This document shows positions 34,180-43,229 of a stretch of 64,000 nucleotides of DNA, in pieces. Made by a program: the position numbers and the translations under genes. Origin of the DNA: Palleniella intestinalis (GTDB lineage Bacteria > Bacteroidota > Bacteroidia > Bacteroidales > Bacteroidaceae); contig NZ_JABKKG010000011.1 in assembly GCF_013166595.1 (NCBI RefSeq), forward strand, positions 62,001-126,000, read 5' to 3'. The notes under the pieces were generated by a model. It searched no databases. It saw nothing but the letters and a program-made list of their open reading frames with translations, and was not told the origin of the DNA. Numbering within the stretch: position 1 is the first letter of the stretch; each line of letters starts with the position of its first letter.

Positions 34180-37100
34180 TCAAATCAGGATTTCCTTTAT
34201 GTGCTGTTGTTGTTTATCATTTATACAGAAGAGCGTGTACAGTTGGGCATTCATATCACCACTATAATCAATTATGCCATTGGCATCGGAGTAATCCAAC
34301 AAGTCAGGAACTTTCTTTGCCAATGATGTTAGGGATTCGTCTGTGAGAAGAAATGCAAAGCGGATAACCTCACTTGTGGCATATTTTAAGAAGTTCTTGG
34401 CTTCTTGCTCTGTTGCGAATGTTTTTAGTGCCACACGAGAACGGCCAAATGCACTGTGATTATCCACAATGGCAATTTGATTGCTACGTTTTTGTCCACC
34501 AGCGTTGGCACTTGATACAATTACTTTCCATCTGTTCAAATGTTCAAGTCCGGTTGTAATAACGTCCTTATTCGCTACATACCAACGCGCTCTTCCACTC
34601 TTGCCAGCTTTGTCATTGGTGAAAAGTTTGATTTCTGATTCAGGATTAAAACTATCACCATCGTTATATTCTCTTACAAGTGTAGGATTTCGTTCTACAA
34701 AGTTGCTTTCTATCGAAAACAAACTACGTGGTAAGATAGACTCATGTAAGCATGAATATTTTTCAATAGCACATTTCAATGAATTGGATATTTCATTATC
34801 AACGGGATTAAGGGAAAATAATTCTTCATTGGGATTTTCTGCATAAACAGAAATTTCCTTGCCGCCTTTAGAGTATATGTATTTGAAGCCATTATTTTTC
34901 TTTTGCATGTCTTTCATCACAATAGAGAGACCATCAGCTATACCAACATCCTTAAATACATCTGTTGAGTTCGGGAAGAACTTCAACAAACATAAGTGAG
35001 AATCATTCATCTGAGATAACCCAAACTGCTCAAATCCTTTTCCAGAACGGTGAATCCATCGTGCTCCAGGATAAATCAAGGAAGTATATCTGCTCAGTTT
35101 ATCACTTATCATTTGAAAATATTGGAATATACTAATACTAACTTTCTGTCCATTAGCTGATTCTTTTTGAGAGATAATTTCCTGATACGGCGGGTTTCCT
35201 ACTATCGCATTAATTTTCACGTTCTTTCCTACTAAGTCATGAACTTTCTTGATGAAAAGTTCGGGTTGGTTCTTGATTTTGTTGATTAAGTCATCCGGTG
35301 CCCACATGTTCACCTTGCCGTGGCGGAAGCCAAGGAGGGTGCGGCGAGTAATGGCTTTTGCCATCGGTGTCTTGCAGATGACGAAGATACTTTCGCTTAC
35401 CACTCTGTCCCAAATGCGAAGATGCTCTTCAAGGGTTTGGGGAGAGAACATCTCTTCCTTGCATGCACGGCGGTAAAGGTTATAGGCGAGGTACAGCGGA
35501 TAAAGTCCGGACTTTGAGTTTATTTCAAGCAGGTGACTACCGGGAGCGAACACATCGTCAGTCACTTTGTGATGCTCCACATAGCGTGGCTCATTGAGTG
35601 TTTCCGTGAAATCCTCGTTATAAAAAGTATAGCCACCAAGCGTGTCACTCATGTGCATATTGACCACACGCCATGGAGTGAGCACAGTCTCTTTGTCGGG
35701 ATTGCGGAATGTATTGAAAATATCCGTGATACGTTCGATACGCTCCTCTATTGTCAGTCGGTCGGCAGCGCGAGCCATGGCACGTATGCGCTTGCCCGCA
35801 GCAGCAAAGATGTCAGGGTCGTAGTATTTCTTAAACCTGTTGAACGTTGCTTTATCCACACCGCGAGGCATGAACTCTTCCCACGATTGAGGGTCAACGA
35901 GAGAAGTGAAGTTGTCAATGGTCAGCTGCTCATCCTCATTCTCCACCTTTGCACCATAGATGAGCAATGGCATACGGATGGATATGCCACGGAGAATGGA
36001 GACAGCATCCTGCTTCAGTTTCTGTTTCTCTTTCAGTTTCTCCAAGCGGGCTTTCTCTTCCTCGGTGAGGTCTTTCTTTTTCTTCTTCTCTATTCTTTCC
36101 TTCTCCTCGTACTCCTCTGCGGTAAGCCCCTGTTCGTTGACATTGATGCCGTTGGTCTTGCCAATGGCTTTTGTCTTGCCAATAATGCCGTCAAGTTCCT
36201 TGAACTCCTTGACAGCCACCTCATCAAGTTTCAGCAGTTCGTCAGTATAAAGATAGCCATCCTCAAAACCGTTGCGCACAACACGCTCAACATAAGCCTT
36301 CTTCAACTGTTCCATCATCCGACCGGCATCATAAGGTTTCATTGCGCTTCCTTCCATTCCTATCACGGGACAGAAGTTCAGGAAATCACCAAGAGCCTGA
36401 CGCTGAGCGTCGGTTGTCTTTCCCGCTTTACGAGACACACGCGGCACGGTAGCCAGCACCTGCAATGTGCGGTCGGGCGCAAAGTCAAATACATAGCAGT
36501 CCTCCTTCACAAGGCCGTTGACAGAGTAAGGTGTCTGCACACGGAATATTGTCTGCATGTATGCCGAGGCTGCTGTGTTGAACGAGCCGGAGAGCATAAG
36601 CACACCCATCCATTGCGGCACGGACACGCCTGTCGTAAGGCGTCCGCATGACAAGGTGATTGTGCCATATTGGGCTGATTCGATTGCCTTATTGACCTTG
36701 CGCAGAGCCTCCTCATGAGCTTCTTCCTCGTCACCCTCGCCCGCAACATTGACAATGTCAAAATGCCCGAACACAGGATGTTCTCTCAGCATTGCCGACA
36801 ATGCCTTTGCCGCCTTTACGCCCGGCACCATCCAAAGTGTGTGACGGAAGATGCTGCGATAACGCCGGTTGGCAAATGGATACATGCTTTCAGCGTCTTC
36901 TTTGGTAAGAAGGTTAAGGAAGCGCAGCACATCAGCACGATGCAGGAACTCACCGCCATTGTTTGTGCGGAAGAACTCACGGAAATTAAACGCCACCTCA
37001 CTATCGTCAAAATCCTCAGAGCCTATCAGCCTGCCAAGGTCGTAAGTGTAGATGTTCATCCGTGGCAATGCAGCGTATGGGTTAGGGTCGCCGAAATGGT

Positions 37101-38172
37101 TTCTGTCCCACTCCTGCTTGGCACGCTGCTCCATGGTGTAGTCCCATGTGAACATTTCCTCCTCACTGACATCGTCCATAAGATTGAACGGTGTGCCGGA
37201 GAGCTGCAGCACCTTTGTCGTTTCCTTTGTAAGTTCGCTGATTACAGCCTTTCCGAGTGCTGTCTGAGTTCCCTCATGAGCCTCATCGATGATGATATAG
37301 TCCCACGGTGTGGAAAATATCTCATCATTCTTGTTAAACTTTCCGCCTACAGTTTCCGAGCCACGCAAATCCTGCATTGATGCGAAATAGACATAGCTGA
37401 TGCCTTCTTTTGTGTGGCGGTGTTCAAGGTTCTTATGTGACGAGCCATAATTCTTAGAGCCATAGGCATAATTCGGGCTGTCATAGAAAATCTTGTCGAA
37501 ATCCTTAAACCATCCGTCATCAACCACAGGGCGGTGGGTCAGAATCAGAGTGCGACTGAATTGCAGAACCTTAGCCACTTGCAAAGCGGACAATGTCTTA
37601 CCGAAACGCATCTTTGCGTTCCACAACATACGGCGCGACTTTGCCTGCGACTTCTTGAACAGCTTCACTGTTTTGCTTATAGCCTCAGCCTGTTCAGGGC
37701 GGAACTCTATCGGAGAACGCCCTACGGTGACATCACCAGGATTGAGCGACTCACGCCCTTCCTTTACGGCGGCAACGGCTTTCTTTACCGTTTCAAGGTC
37801 GGTGACGAACCATTCCCTGCCGCCTTTGTCAATGTTCTTGAACTCCTTGCGCCGGACACCGCTGCGCTTCAGCACCTCATGCACCTCCTTGTCATTGAAT
37901 CCGATGATGCGTGAGCCTTTGCGGTAAGCAGCACTTTCTGTGTACAACAAGTCGTAGGCTATTACCGCAGTGGTGGTATATTGGTTAATGCGGTTGCGGG
38001 CTGCCTTGTTAAGCACCTTGCTGTTTGGCGCAATGGCGGTGATGTCCATCTCGTCTGGGTCAACATCCATGGTGGCTTCGCCAATCTTCAAGCAATCTCT
38101 ATGCACAGCGTCATTTATGCGGAACACATAAATCAGTTTAGGTTTCAGTTCTTCAAAATACTTGGTTTTCAT
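34180..38172 (-). CDS. Nuclease-helicase-methylase fusion of a restriction or phage-defence system
   Basis: From ATG 38172 the protein has 1,330 residues (numbers below count from the in-frame ATG at 38178). Residues 15-130 (YVFRINDAVHRDCLKIGEAT ... REWF) resemble the GIY-YIG/T5orf172 nuclease fold. A superfamily 2 helicase follows, with Walker A NAKMRFGKTLSALQ near 188-195, DEAH at 299-301 (IIIDEAHEGT) and a second RecA domain up to about 600. A charged coiled coil near 700-730 is rich in E and K. The adenine-methylase motif GNPPYQE lies near residue 996, and the remainder may read the target. The gene starts a few bases after the methylase-subunit gene and so acts with it. Confidence 0.8.
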   Translation of the reverse strand: MKTKYFEELKPKLIYVFRINDAVHRDCLKIGEATMDVDPDEMDITAIAPNSKVLNKAARNRINQYTTTAVIAYDLLYTESAAYRKGSRIIGFNDKEVHEVLKRSGVRRKEFKNIDKGGREWFVTDLETVKKAVAAVKEGRESLNPGDVTVGRSPIEFRPEQAEAISKTVKLFKKSQAKSRRMLWNAKMRFGKTLSALQVAKVLQFSRTLILTHRPVVDDGWFKDFDKIFYDSPNYAYGSKNYGSSHKNLEHRHTKEGISYVYFASMQDLRGSETVGGKFNKNDEIFSTPWDYIIIDEAHEGTQTALGKAVISELTKETTKVLQLSGTPFNLMDDVSEEEMFTWDYTMEQRAKQEWDRNHFGDPNPYAALPRMNIYTYDLGRLIGSEDFDDSEVAFNFREFFRTNNGGEFLHRADVLRFLNLLTKEDAESMYPFANRRYRSIFRHTLWMVPGVKAAKALSAMLREHPVFGHFDIVNVAGEGDEEEAHEEALRKVNKAIESAQYGTITLSCGRLTTGVSVPQWMGVLMLSGSFNTAASAYMQTIFRVQTPYSVNGLVKEDCYVFDFAPDRTLQVLATVPRVSRKAGKTTDAQRQALGDFLNFCPVIGMEGSAMKPYDAGRMMEQLKKAYVERVVRNGFEDGYLYTDELLKLDEVAVKEFKELDGIIGKTKAIGKTNGINVNEQGLTAEEYEEKERIEKKKKKDLTEEEKARLEKLKEKQKLKQDAVSILRGISIRMPLLIYGAKVENEDEQLTIDNFTSLVDPQSWEEFMPRGVDKATFNRFKKYYDPDIFAAAGKRIRAMARAADRLTIEERIERITDIFNTFRNPDKETVLTPWRVVNMHMSDTLGGYTFYNEDFTETLNEPRYVEHHKVTDDVFAPGSHLLEINSKSGLYPLYLAYNLYRRACKEEMFSPQTLEEHLRIWDRVVSESIFVICKTPMAKAITRRTLLGFRHGKVNMWAPDDLINKIKNQPELFIKKVHDLVGKNVKINAIVGNPPYQEIISQKESANGQKVSISIFQYFQMISDKLSRYTSLIYPGARWIHRSGKGFEQFGLSQMNDSHLCLLKFFPNSTDVFKDVGIADGLSIVMKDMQKKNNGFKYIYSKGGKEISVYAENPNEELFSLNPVDNEISNSLKCAIEKYSCLHESILPRSLFSIESNFVERNPTLVREYNDGDSFNPESEIKLFTNDKAGKSGRARWYVANKDVITTGLEHLNRWKVIVSSANAGGQKRSNQIAIVDNHSAFGRSRVALKTFATEQEAKNFLKYATSEVIRFAFLLTDESLTSLAKKVPDLLDYSDANGIIDYSGDMNAQLYTLFCINDKQQQHIKEILI

Positions 38173-38178
38173 AGGCAA

Positions 38179-39180
38179 CTACTTTATCAGGTCAACAAAT
38201 CTTATTTTCTGCTTCTCTTTCTTCGCCCGCCAGTCCCTGATGAGGCAGTATGTGCCGTTATGCCGGCGGAGGTTTCCGTCCTTACATCCAAGGCAAGGTG
38301 TCCTTGTCTCCCCACCGAAGAGGTCGGTTGTCACTTGTTCGTGGCAGGAGTCGGGCACGACACCTTTCAGCCCGTCCATCTGCCATAGATTCCATGAAAC
38401 GATGTAGGCGATGTAGGCTGTTGATTTTGTCATTGGGAGTTTGCCGAATTTCGCTGCGTAGTATTCGATGAAACTAACAAGAAGGTTTTCACGGGCAAGC
38501 AGCAGATTGTCGCCCTGCCACTCGTAGCCGTAGATGTTTTGGAACGCCTCTTGGGCGAAAGAAAGCCACTCACCGGATGTCTCGGTGTTCTCTGAGACAA
38601 GGCGCAGCTTGCGGTCAAGCAAGCCTATTCTTTTATTAATAGGTATAGGTTCGCCGGTGGTGGCATCGTAACGGCTCACAAGATACGGCGCTTCACCGCA
38701 GGTTATCTCCATACGGGTGTCGCGCACATAAGCTTTCCATGTCTTGCCTTCGGGAAAAACAGAGACAGGGGAATCTGTCGGAATCCATGTGCGGACTCCG
38801 GCTTCTGTAGTCATTTCCGTATTGAAAACATTCTTTCTGCCAAACCAAGCCTCATCGATGAGGTTGTTCTGCGCATTGCACACCCAAGACGGCGTGAACA
38901 CTTCCGCCATCTCCTTTGCGCGTTGCGCCTGCGAACTTCTCGGCTTAAGTACTCTCGGCACGATGATTCGATTGTTCTTCCCCGTGATTCGTTCGGGAAG
39001 AATCTCGTCACCGTACATATAGCCCTTACCCAGATACTCATAATCACGCGTAGCCCACGTGATATTCCTTCCCGTGGTATGGTCGCGCAACAGGATGGCA
39101 AGCACCTCGCCATCCACAGCATTAAGAATGTCCTCTGACAAATCAACGGAATGACAGTCCTGCAAAAGGTTGTCTTCCAT
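38179..39180 (-). CDS. Restriction-system methylase subunit (M-like) paired with the fusion protein
   Basis: A 333-residue protein with AEVFTPSWVCNAQNNLID (about 92-109) and EITCGEAPYLVSRYD (158-171). These look like motif X and the SAM-binding motif I of Eco57I-type adenine methylases, but no catalytic NPPY is present; that motif is in the large partner. The C-terminus has Cys pairs (CLGCKDG, CHEQ) that may bind zinc. It is transcribed first, directly followed by the fusion gene. I infer that the two proteins together form one methylase, with the large chain also carrying nuclease and helicase. Confidence 0.75.
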   Translation of the reverse strand: MEDNLLQDCHSVDLSEDILNAVDGEVLAILLRDHTTGRNITWATRDYEYLGKGYMYGDEILPERITGKNNRIIVPRVLKPRSSQAQRAKEMAEVFTPSWVCNAQNNLIDEAWFGRKNVFNTEMTTEAGVRTWIPTDSPVSVFPEGKTWKAYVRDTRMEITCGEAPYLVSRYDATTGEPIPINKRIGLLDRKLRLVSENTETSGEWLSFAQEAFQNIYGYEWQGDNLLLARENLLVSFIEYYAAKFGKLPMTKSTAYIAYIVSWNLWQMDGLKGVVPDSCHEQVTTDLFGGETRTPCLGCKDGNLRRHNGTYCLIRDWRAKKEKQKIRFVDLIK

Positions 39181-39272
39181 AGACTTTCAGCAAACGTTTA
39201 AAACTGTAACGTATGCCAAAAGTCCTTCTACAAAAAAACGGCTTCTGTTTACGGAACGCAATACGTGGACAG

Positions 39273-39432
39273 TAACTTTGCCCAAATTGCGGCCCTAGGA
39301 AGCCGAGAAGGAATGACAAGTCACGTCCACGTAATCGTGAACGTATAATTACCTGCTCATCATTCCTTTATTGAAATTTCCTAGGTTTCAATTTGTTTTG
39401 AACAAATAGCTATACGCTAATTTTTTACCAAT
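39273..39432 (+). ncRNA. Candidate structured small RNA
   Basis: A plus-strand -7 element TAACTTTG (39273-39280) is followed from about 39287 by a long imperfect hairpin: CCTAGGAA (39294-39301) pairs with TTCCTAGG (39378-39385), and inside it AAGGAATGA (39308-39316) with TCATTCCTT (39360-39368). A second hairpin ATTTGTT/AACAAAT follows and then a T6 run (39421-39426). No reading frame fits. This looks like a free-standing RNA with its own promoter and terminator. A 6S-like RNA is one possibility, but I cannot show it. Confidence 0.4.
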
Positions 39433-39804
39433 AAGATGAAGTACTCCTCCTTTGGTTGGGCGACTGTTAAGGCTGTCCTTCCGCAGTTCCTGCCAAGTCG
39501 GAGACTTATGCCCTCGGGACATCAATGCCCGTCAAACACACTGCAAAAGTAACACTTTTCCGTGAATCCACAAAATAAAAGCCGCGAAAAGTGGCGGTCG
39601 TATGTGGAAAATATAGCTTTGAGGCTGATTCTGTTCGTCATCCTGATTGCAACGTCCAATAAATATTGATGTAGTAAAACAACAACAAGCAATAATGCTC
39701 CTGTACATTAGTATTTTTATGAGGTTGTCCTTCAAAATGGCTTGTCTTGTGAAACACATCAGTGGTAAAATGCCATACGATAGCCCATACACAAGTCAAG
39801 CGCA
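39433..39804. other. Gene-free stretch beside the candidate RNA
   Basis: No gene is supported. TACTTTTG on the minus strand (39544-39551) matches a -7 element, and the sequence below it has several short hairpins, such as GGGCA-TTGA-TGTCC and AAGT-CTCCG-ACTT. Confidence 0.35.
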
Positions 39805-40046
39805 GAAGGTGTGGCAGAGCCACAGCCTTTACGGTAACCACCGGCTTCAGCCGTGTGGCGGTCAATAGTCCATACATAAATGTGTGGCAGCGCCACACTC
39901 CTTTATGCCTGATATATAGCACATCTGATATGGGAAGGTTGCATAAAGGAGTGTGGTTCCACCACACACAGCTTAAAGAGCATCATCACAATCCACACGG
40001 CTGAAGCCGGTGGTTACCGTAAAGGCTGTGGCTCTGCCACACCTTC
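39805..40046. repeat. 54-bp perfect inverted repeat with nested inner repeat
   Basis: The arms 39805-39858 and 39993-40046 are exact reverse complements over 54 bp. Inside them 39882-39908 and 39941-39967 form a second, slightly imperfect inverted repeat around GTGTGGC and CACTCCTTTATGC. The whole unit could form a very long hairpin or cruciform. GTGTGGCRGRGCCACA-like words also occur in family B elements, and GCCGGACA (near 40097) resembles their end, so it may be a relative. Confidence 0.75.
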
Positions 40047-40137
40047 TACCGTTTCTTTGCATCAATGCTTCATATCATGAGGTAGTGTTTAATTTTGCCG
40101 GACACAAACAACACAAAAACACAAGCAAAAAGATACC

Positions 40138-40240
40138 ATAACAAAAGGTAACACTTCGCACTGCAAAAGGTTACCTTTGACATGGTCAAGTGTTACCTTT
40201 CACCACATGAAAGGTAACACTTCGCAACCCCTTCTTTTAG
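40138..40240. repeat. Dispersed repeat family A, copy 3
   Basis: The units AAAGGTAACACTTCGC (near 40144 and 40210) and AAGTGTTACCTTT (40188-40200) form inverted pairs, with AAAGGTTACCTTTG between. The right end CTTCTTTTAGCAGCC resembles the TTTTTTAGCA end of copies 2 and 4. It lies 160 bp upstream of the polymerase subunit gene. Confidence 0.65.
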
Positions 40241-40315
40241 CAGCCTCTGCGCAACACTTGGGTTAACAAAACATAATTATTTGTCATGCGTACACCGATA
40301 CTCATTAATAATATG

Positions 40316-40323
40316 TAACTTTG
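40316..40323 (+). promoter_or_regulatory. -7 promoter element of the holB-ricT-gldH unit
   Basis: TAACTTTG matches TAnnTTTG about 78 bp before the ATG at 40401. Confidence 0.5.
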
Positions 40324-40400
40324 TAACCGAAATGTACCTGTCTGCATACGCGTATATATAAATATGTAGGGCGTTTTATGGACATTTGAGGATAATCACC

Positions 40401-41489
40401 ATGCAGTGGAACGAAGTCATAGGGCAGCAAGAAGTGAAAGACCGGCTCATGGGGCTGGTCCATGGCGGGCGTATGCCTCACGCTCTGATGCTCTGCGGTG
40501 ATACCGGCTACGGTACATTGGCACTCGCCACTGCACTTGCTACGGAACTTCTGCACAAGACAACAGACTACCATCCAGACCTGCATTTCTCATTCCCGAC
40601 AGTGAAGACTCCGTCGATGGGTGGCGAGCACAAGCCTGTCAGCGACGATTTCATCAGGGATTGGCATGAGCTCATAAAGCGCGAGGGGCCTTACATAACT
40701 CTCGACCAATGGATGGAGGCCATGAAAGCCACCACACAGCAGGCCATAATCACTGCTGCGGAAAGCGATGAGCTGGCAAAGAAACTGTCGCTGAAATCCA
40801 GTCAGGGCGGCTACAAGGTCGCCATAATCTGGCTGGCGGAACGAATGAACGACGAGAGTGCCAACAAGATTCTGAAGACTTTGGAAGAGCCTTCCGAACA
40901 GACGGTGTTCATTCTCTGTGTCGAACGTCCTGAGCGCCTGCTTGAGACTATACGTAGCCGTGTGCAGAGGATTGACGTGCCAAAGATTGACAGCGCGTCA
41001 CTCGAGAAGGCTCTCATGGAAAAGCGCGGACTGGAAGCGGGCGTAGCGCACAAACTCTCACGCGCAGCGGACGGCAATTGGCTGGCAGCCATAGAGCAAC
41101 TGTCACCGGACTCTGAGCAGATGCTTTTCCTCGACTTGTTCAAGATGCTCATGAGGCAAGTCTATGCGAAGGATGTCCGTGGCATGAAGAAATGGTCGGA
41201 GACTGTTGCCGGATTCGGCAGGGAGAAGCAGAAAAGGCTGCTGACGTATTTCCTGCGAATGGTCAGGGAGGCGTTCGTCTCCAATTTCAGGAACCCGGAA
41301 CTGTCCTACATGACAGCCGAAGAGGAGATGTTCGTCAGCAAATTCGGGCGTTTCATCAACGAAGCGAACGTCATTGACATCAACAGCCTGCTGGAACTTG
41401 CCATCCGCGACATCTCGCAAAACACAAACCAGAAGATTGTCTTTTTCGACACAGCGTTGAGACTGACGGTCTTGTTACTAAGAAAATAA
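40401..41489 (+). CDS. holB: DNA polymerase III delta' subunit
   Basis: From ATG 40401 the protein has 362 residues. It opens MQWNEVIGQQEVKDRLMGLVHGGRMPHALML, like clamp-loader subunits. The P-loop is degenerate (GDTGYGTLAL without Lys), as expected for the non-ATPase delta' subunit, while the sensor region NILKTLEEPSEQTVFIL and the arginine-finger motif IRSRVQ are present. It forms part of the clamp loader at replication forks. RicT and GldH follow at 6 bp and with overlap. ATG 40386 is an alternative start. Confidence 0.88.
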   Translation: MQWNEVIGQQEVKDRLMGLVHGGRMPHALMLCGDTGYGTLALATALATELLHKTTDYHPDLHFSFPTVKTPSMGGEHKPVSDDFIRDWHELIKREGPYITLDQWMEAMKATTQQAIITAAESDELAKKLSLKSSQGGYKVAIIWLAERMNDESANKILKTLEEPSEQTVFILCVERPERLLETIRSRVQRIDVPKIDSASLEKALMEKRGLEAGVAHKLSRAADGNWLAAIEQLSPDSEQMLFLDLFKMLMRQVYAKDVRGMKKWSETVAGFGREKQKRLLTYFLRMVREAFVSNFRNPELSYMTAEEEMFVSKFGRFINEANVIDINSLLELAIRDISQNTNQKIVFFDTALRLTVLLLRK

Positions 41490-41495
41490 GACAGA

Positions 41496-42665
41496 ATGAA
41501 TTTTGACAACTTGAAATATATCTCAGGACAATGCGACCGCGGACTCTCGGCAAAAGGCGTCGGACGGCAGGACCATCAGCTGAACACCTACGACTGGCTG
41601 GCGGACGTGCCGGGAAACGCGGAGAGCACGGACCTTGTGGAAGTGCAGTTCAAGAACACAAGGAAAGGCTACTACCACAATGTCAACGGACTTGACCTGC
41701 ATAAGGGCGACCTTGTGGCTGTTGAGTCGAATCCGGGACATGACATAGGCGTGGTGACTCTCACCGGACAGCTTGTCAATCTGCAGGTGAAGAAAGCCAA
41801 CCTGAAGTCCATGGACGACATCAAGCGCATCTACCGCATTGCCCGTGACCAGGACATCGCCACATGGAACGATGCCAAGGCGCGCGAGCATGGCACCATG
41901 ATTCAGAGCCGCCAGATAGCGAAAGACCTCGGGCTGAAGATGAAAATCGGCGATGTCGAATATCAAGGCGACGGCAACAAGGCCATCTTCTACTACATTG
42001 CCGACGAGCGTGTGGACTTCCGACAGCTCATAAAAGTCCTCGCCGACGTGTTCCATGTGCGCATCGAAATGAAGCAAATCGGCGCACGTCAGGAAGCTGG
42101 ACGCATCGGTGGCACAGGCCCTTGCGGCAGAGAGCTGTGCTGCGCGACATGGATGAAGTCGTTCTCAAGCGTCTCCACCAACGCAGCACGCTTCCAGGAC
42201 ATCTCCCTGAACCCTCAGAAACTGGCGGGAATGTGCGCAAAGCTCAAATGCTGCCTCAACTATGAGGTGGACACATACATGGAAGCAGGCAGGAAAATGC
42301 CGCCGCGCGATGCCGTGCTGCAGACGCAGGACAATGACTACTATCATTTCAAGCAGGACATCCTCGCAGGCATTGTCACCTACTCCACCGACAAGCGTCT
42401 CGCAGCCAACCTGCAGACAATCACTGTTGAACGCGCAAAGGCTGTCATGGACATGAACAGACGCGGCGAAAAGCCTATAGACCTTGACGACAGTAAGGAC
42501 ACTACGACAGAGAGAAGGCGCTCTGTCCACACCGACCTCGTTGAGAGTGAGGACATAACACGCTTTGACAAGTCAAAGAAGAAAAAGAAAAAGAAAACCG
42601 CCCGCCCAAAGAGAAAAGACAATGGAGGCGAGAAGAATGAACACCAAGACAACAAAAAGGAATAG
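41496..42665 (+). CDS. ricT: RicT/YaaT-family (PSP1 domain) protein
   Basis: The 389-residue protein has a PSP1-type core with the cysteine pattern GTGPCGRELCCATWM ... GMCAKLKCCLNYE, which in Bacillus RicT/YaaT helps hold iron-sulfur clusters in the RicAFT complex. The last 40 residues are a Lys-rich tail (KKKKKKTARPKRK). In Bacteroidota the gene regularly sits beside gldH and the delta' gene; the partner proteins RicA and RicF are not in the window. It lies 6 bp after holB. Confidence 0.9.
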   Translation: MNFDNLKYISGQCDRGLSAKGVGRQDHQLNTYDWLADVPGNAESTDLVEVQFKNTRKGYYHNVNGLDLHKGDLVAVESNPGHDIGVVTLTGQLVNLQVKKANLKSMDDIKRIYRIARDQDIATWNDAKAREHGTMIQSRQIAKDLGLKMKIGDVEYQGDGNKAIFYYIADERVDFRQLIKVLADVFHVRIEMKQIGARQEAGRIGGTGPCGRELCCATWMKSFSSVSTNAARFQDISLNPQKLAGMCAKLKCCLNYEVDTYMEAGRKMPPRDAVLQTQDNDYYHFKQDILAGIVTYSTDKRLAANLQTITVERAKAVMDMNRRGEKPIDLDDSKDTTTERRRSVHTDLVESEDITRFDKSKKKKKKKTARPKRKDNGGEKNEHQDNKKE

Positions 42666-43125
42666 CCGACTGTCAGCCCTTATTGCCGTGATTGTCATCC
42701 TCATGACTCTCTCGGCATGCGGAGACAACCGCGTGTACGACCACTATGAGCATGCCACTGTGGGCGGTTGGGAGAAGAATGACGCGCTGGCGTTCGACAT
42801 TCCGGCATTGGCGGAAAGCGGAAGGTACACCTTATCGCTCGGCATAAGGACAAACGATGCCTATCCGTTCCAGAACCTCAGTCTTGTCGTGGAGCAGACA
42901 TCCTTTCCTTCAAAAAAGACGGCAGTGGATGTGGTGAACTGCGACATCGCTAACCACAACGGCAGAATGCTGGGCAATGGCATTACACTCTACCAGTATT
43001 CCATACCGATAAGGAAGAAATTCCACATGCGCGGCGACAGTCTGCATATCACTGTGCGCCACAACATGAAGCGTGAAATCCTTCCGGGCATTGTGGACAT
43101 AGGAATAAAAATGGACAAGGAATAG
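42637..43125 (+). CDS. gldH: Gliding motility lipoprotein GldH
   Basis: The 162-residue lipoprotein starts MNTKTTKRNSRLSALIAVIVIL and has the lipobox LSAC. The body matches GldH, with RVYDHYEHATVGGWEKNDALAFD, RTNDAYPFQNLSLVVEQ and the end VDIGIKMDKE. GldH is needed for gliding in Flavobacterium and belongs to the T9SS-linked set; in non-gliding Bacteroidales it is retained. The start at 42637 has GGAGG eight bases upstream and overlaps the ricT 3' end by 29 bp. Confidence 0.9.
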   Translation: MNTKTTKRNSRLSALIAVIVILMTLSACGDNRVYDHYEHATVGGWEKNDALAFDIPALAESGRYTLSLGIRTNDAYPFQNLSLVVEQTSFPSKKTAVDVVNCDIANHNGRMLGNGITLYQYSIPIRKKFHMRGDSLHITVRHNMKREILPGIVDIGIKMDKE

Positions 43126-43229
43126 CATGCTGCAATGCGTCGAACGCGGACAATGAAACAAGCATACACATTAATCTTATACACGATATAATAATTTTCA
43201 GAATAAAAAACATAACGTTATAACAAAAA

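Noticed and set aside
35533-36651. A 372-codon plus-strand frame opposite the helicase fusion
   Set aside because: It is antisense to conserved helicase sequence and shows no family features or promoter.
39437-39537. Minus-strand sequence with a CGGAAG loop, considered as SRP RNA
   Set aside because: The closing stem does not form the conserved domain IV loop, and the flanking helices of SRP RNA are not present.
39805-40046. Invertible promoter
   Set aside because: No recombinase gene is near and the segment between the 54-bp arms has no TAnnTTTG element.
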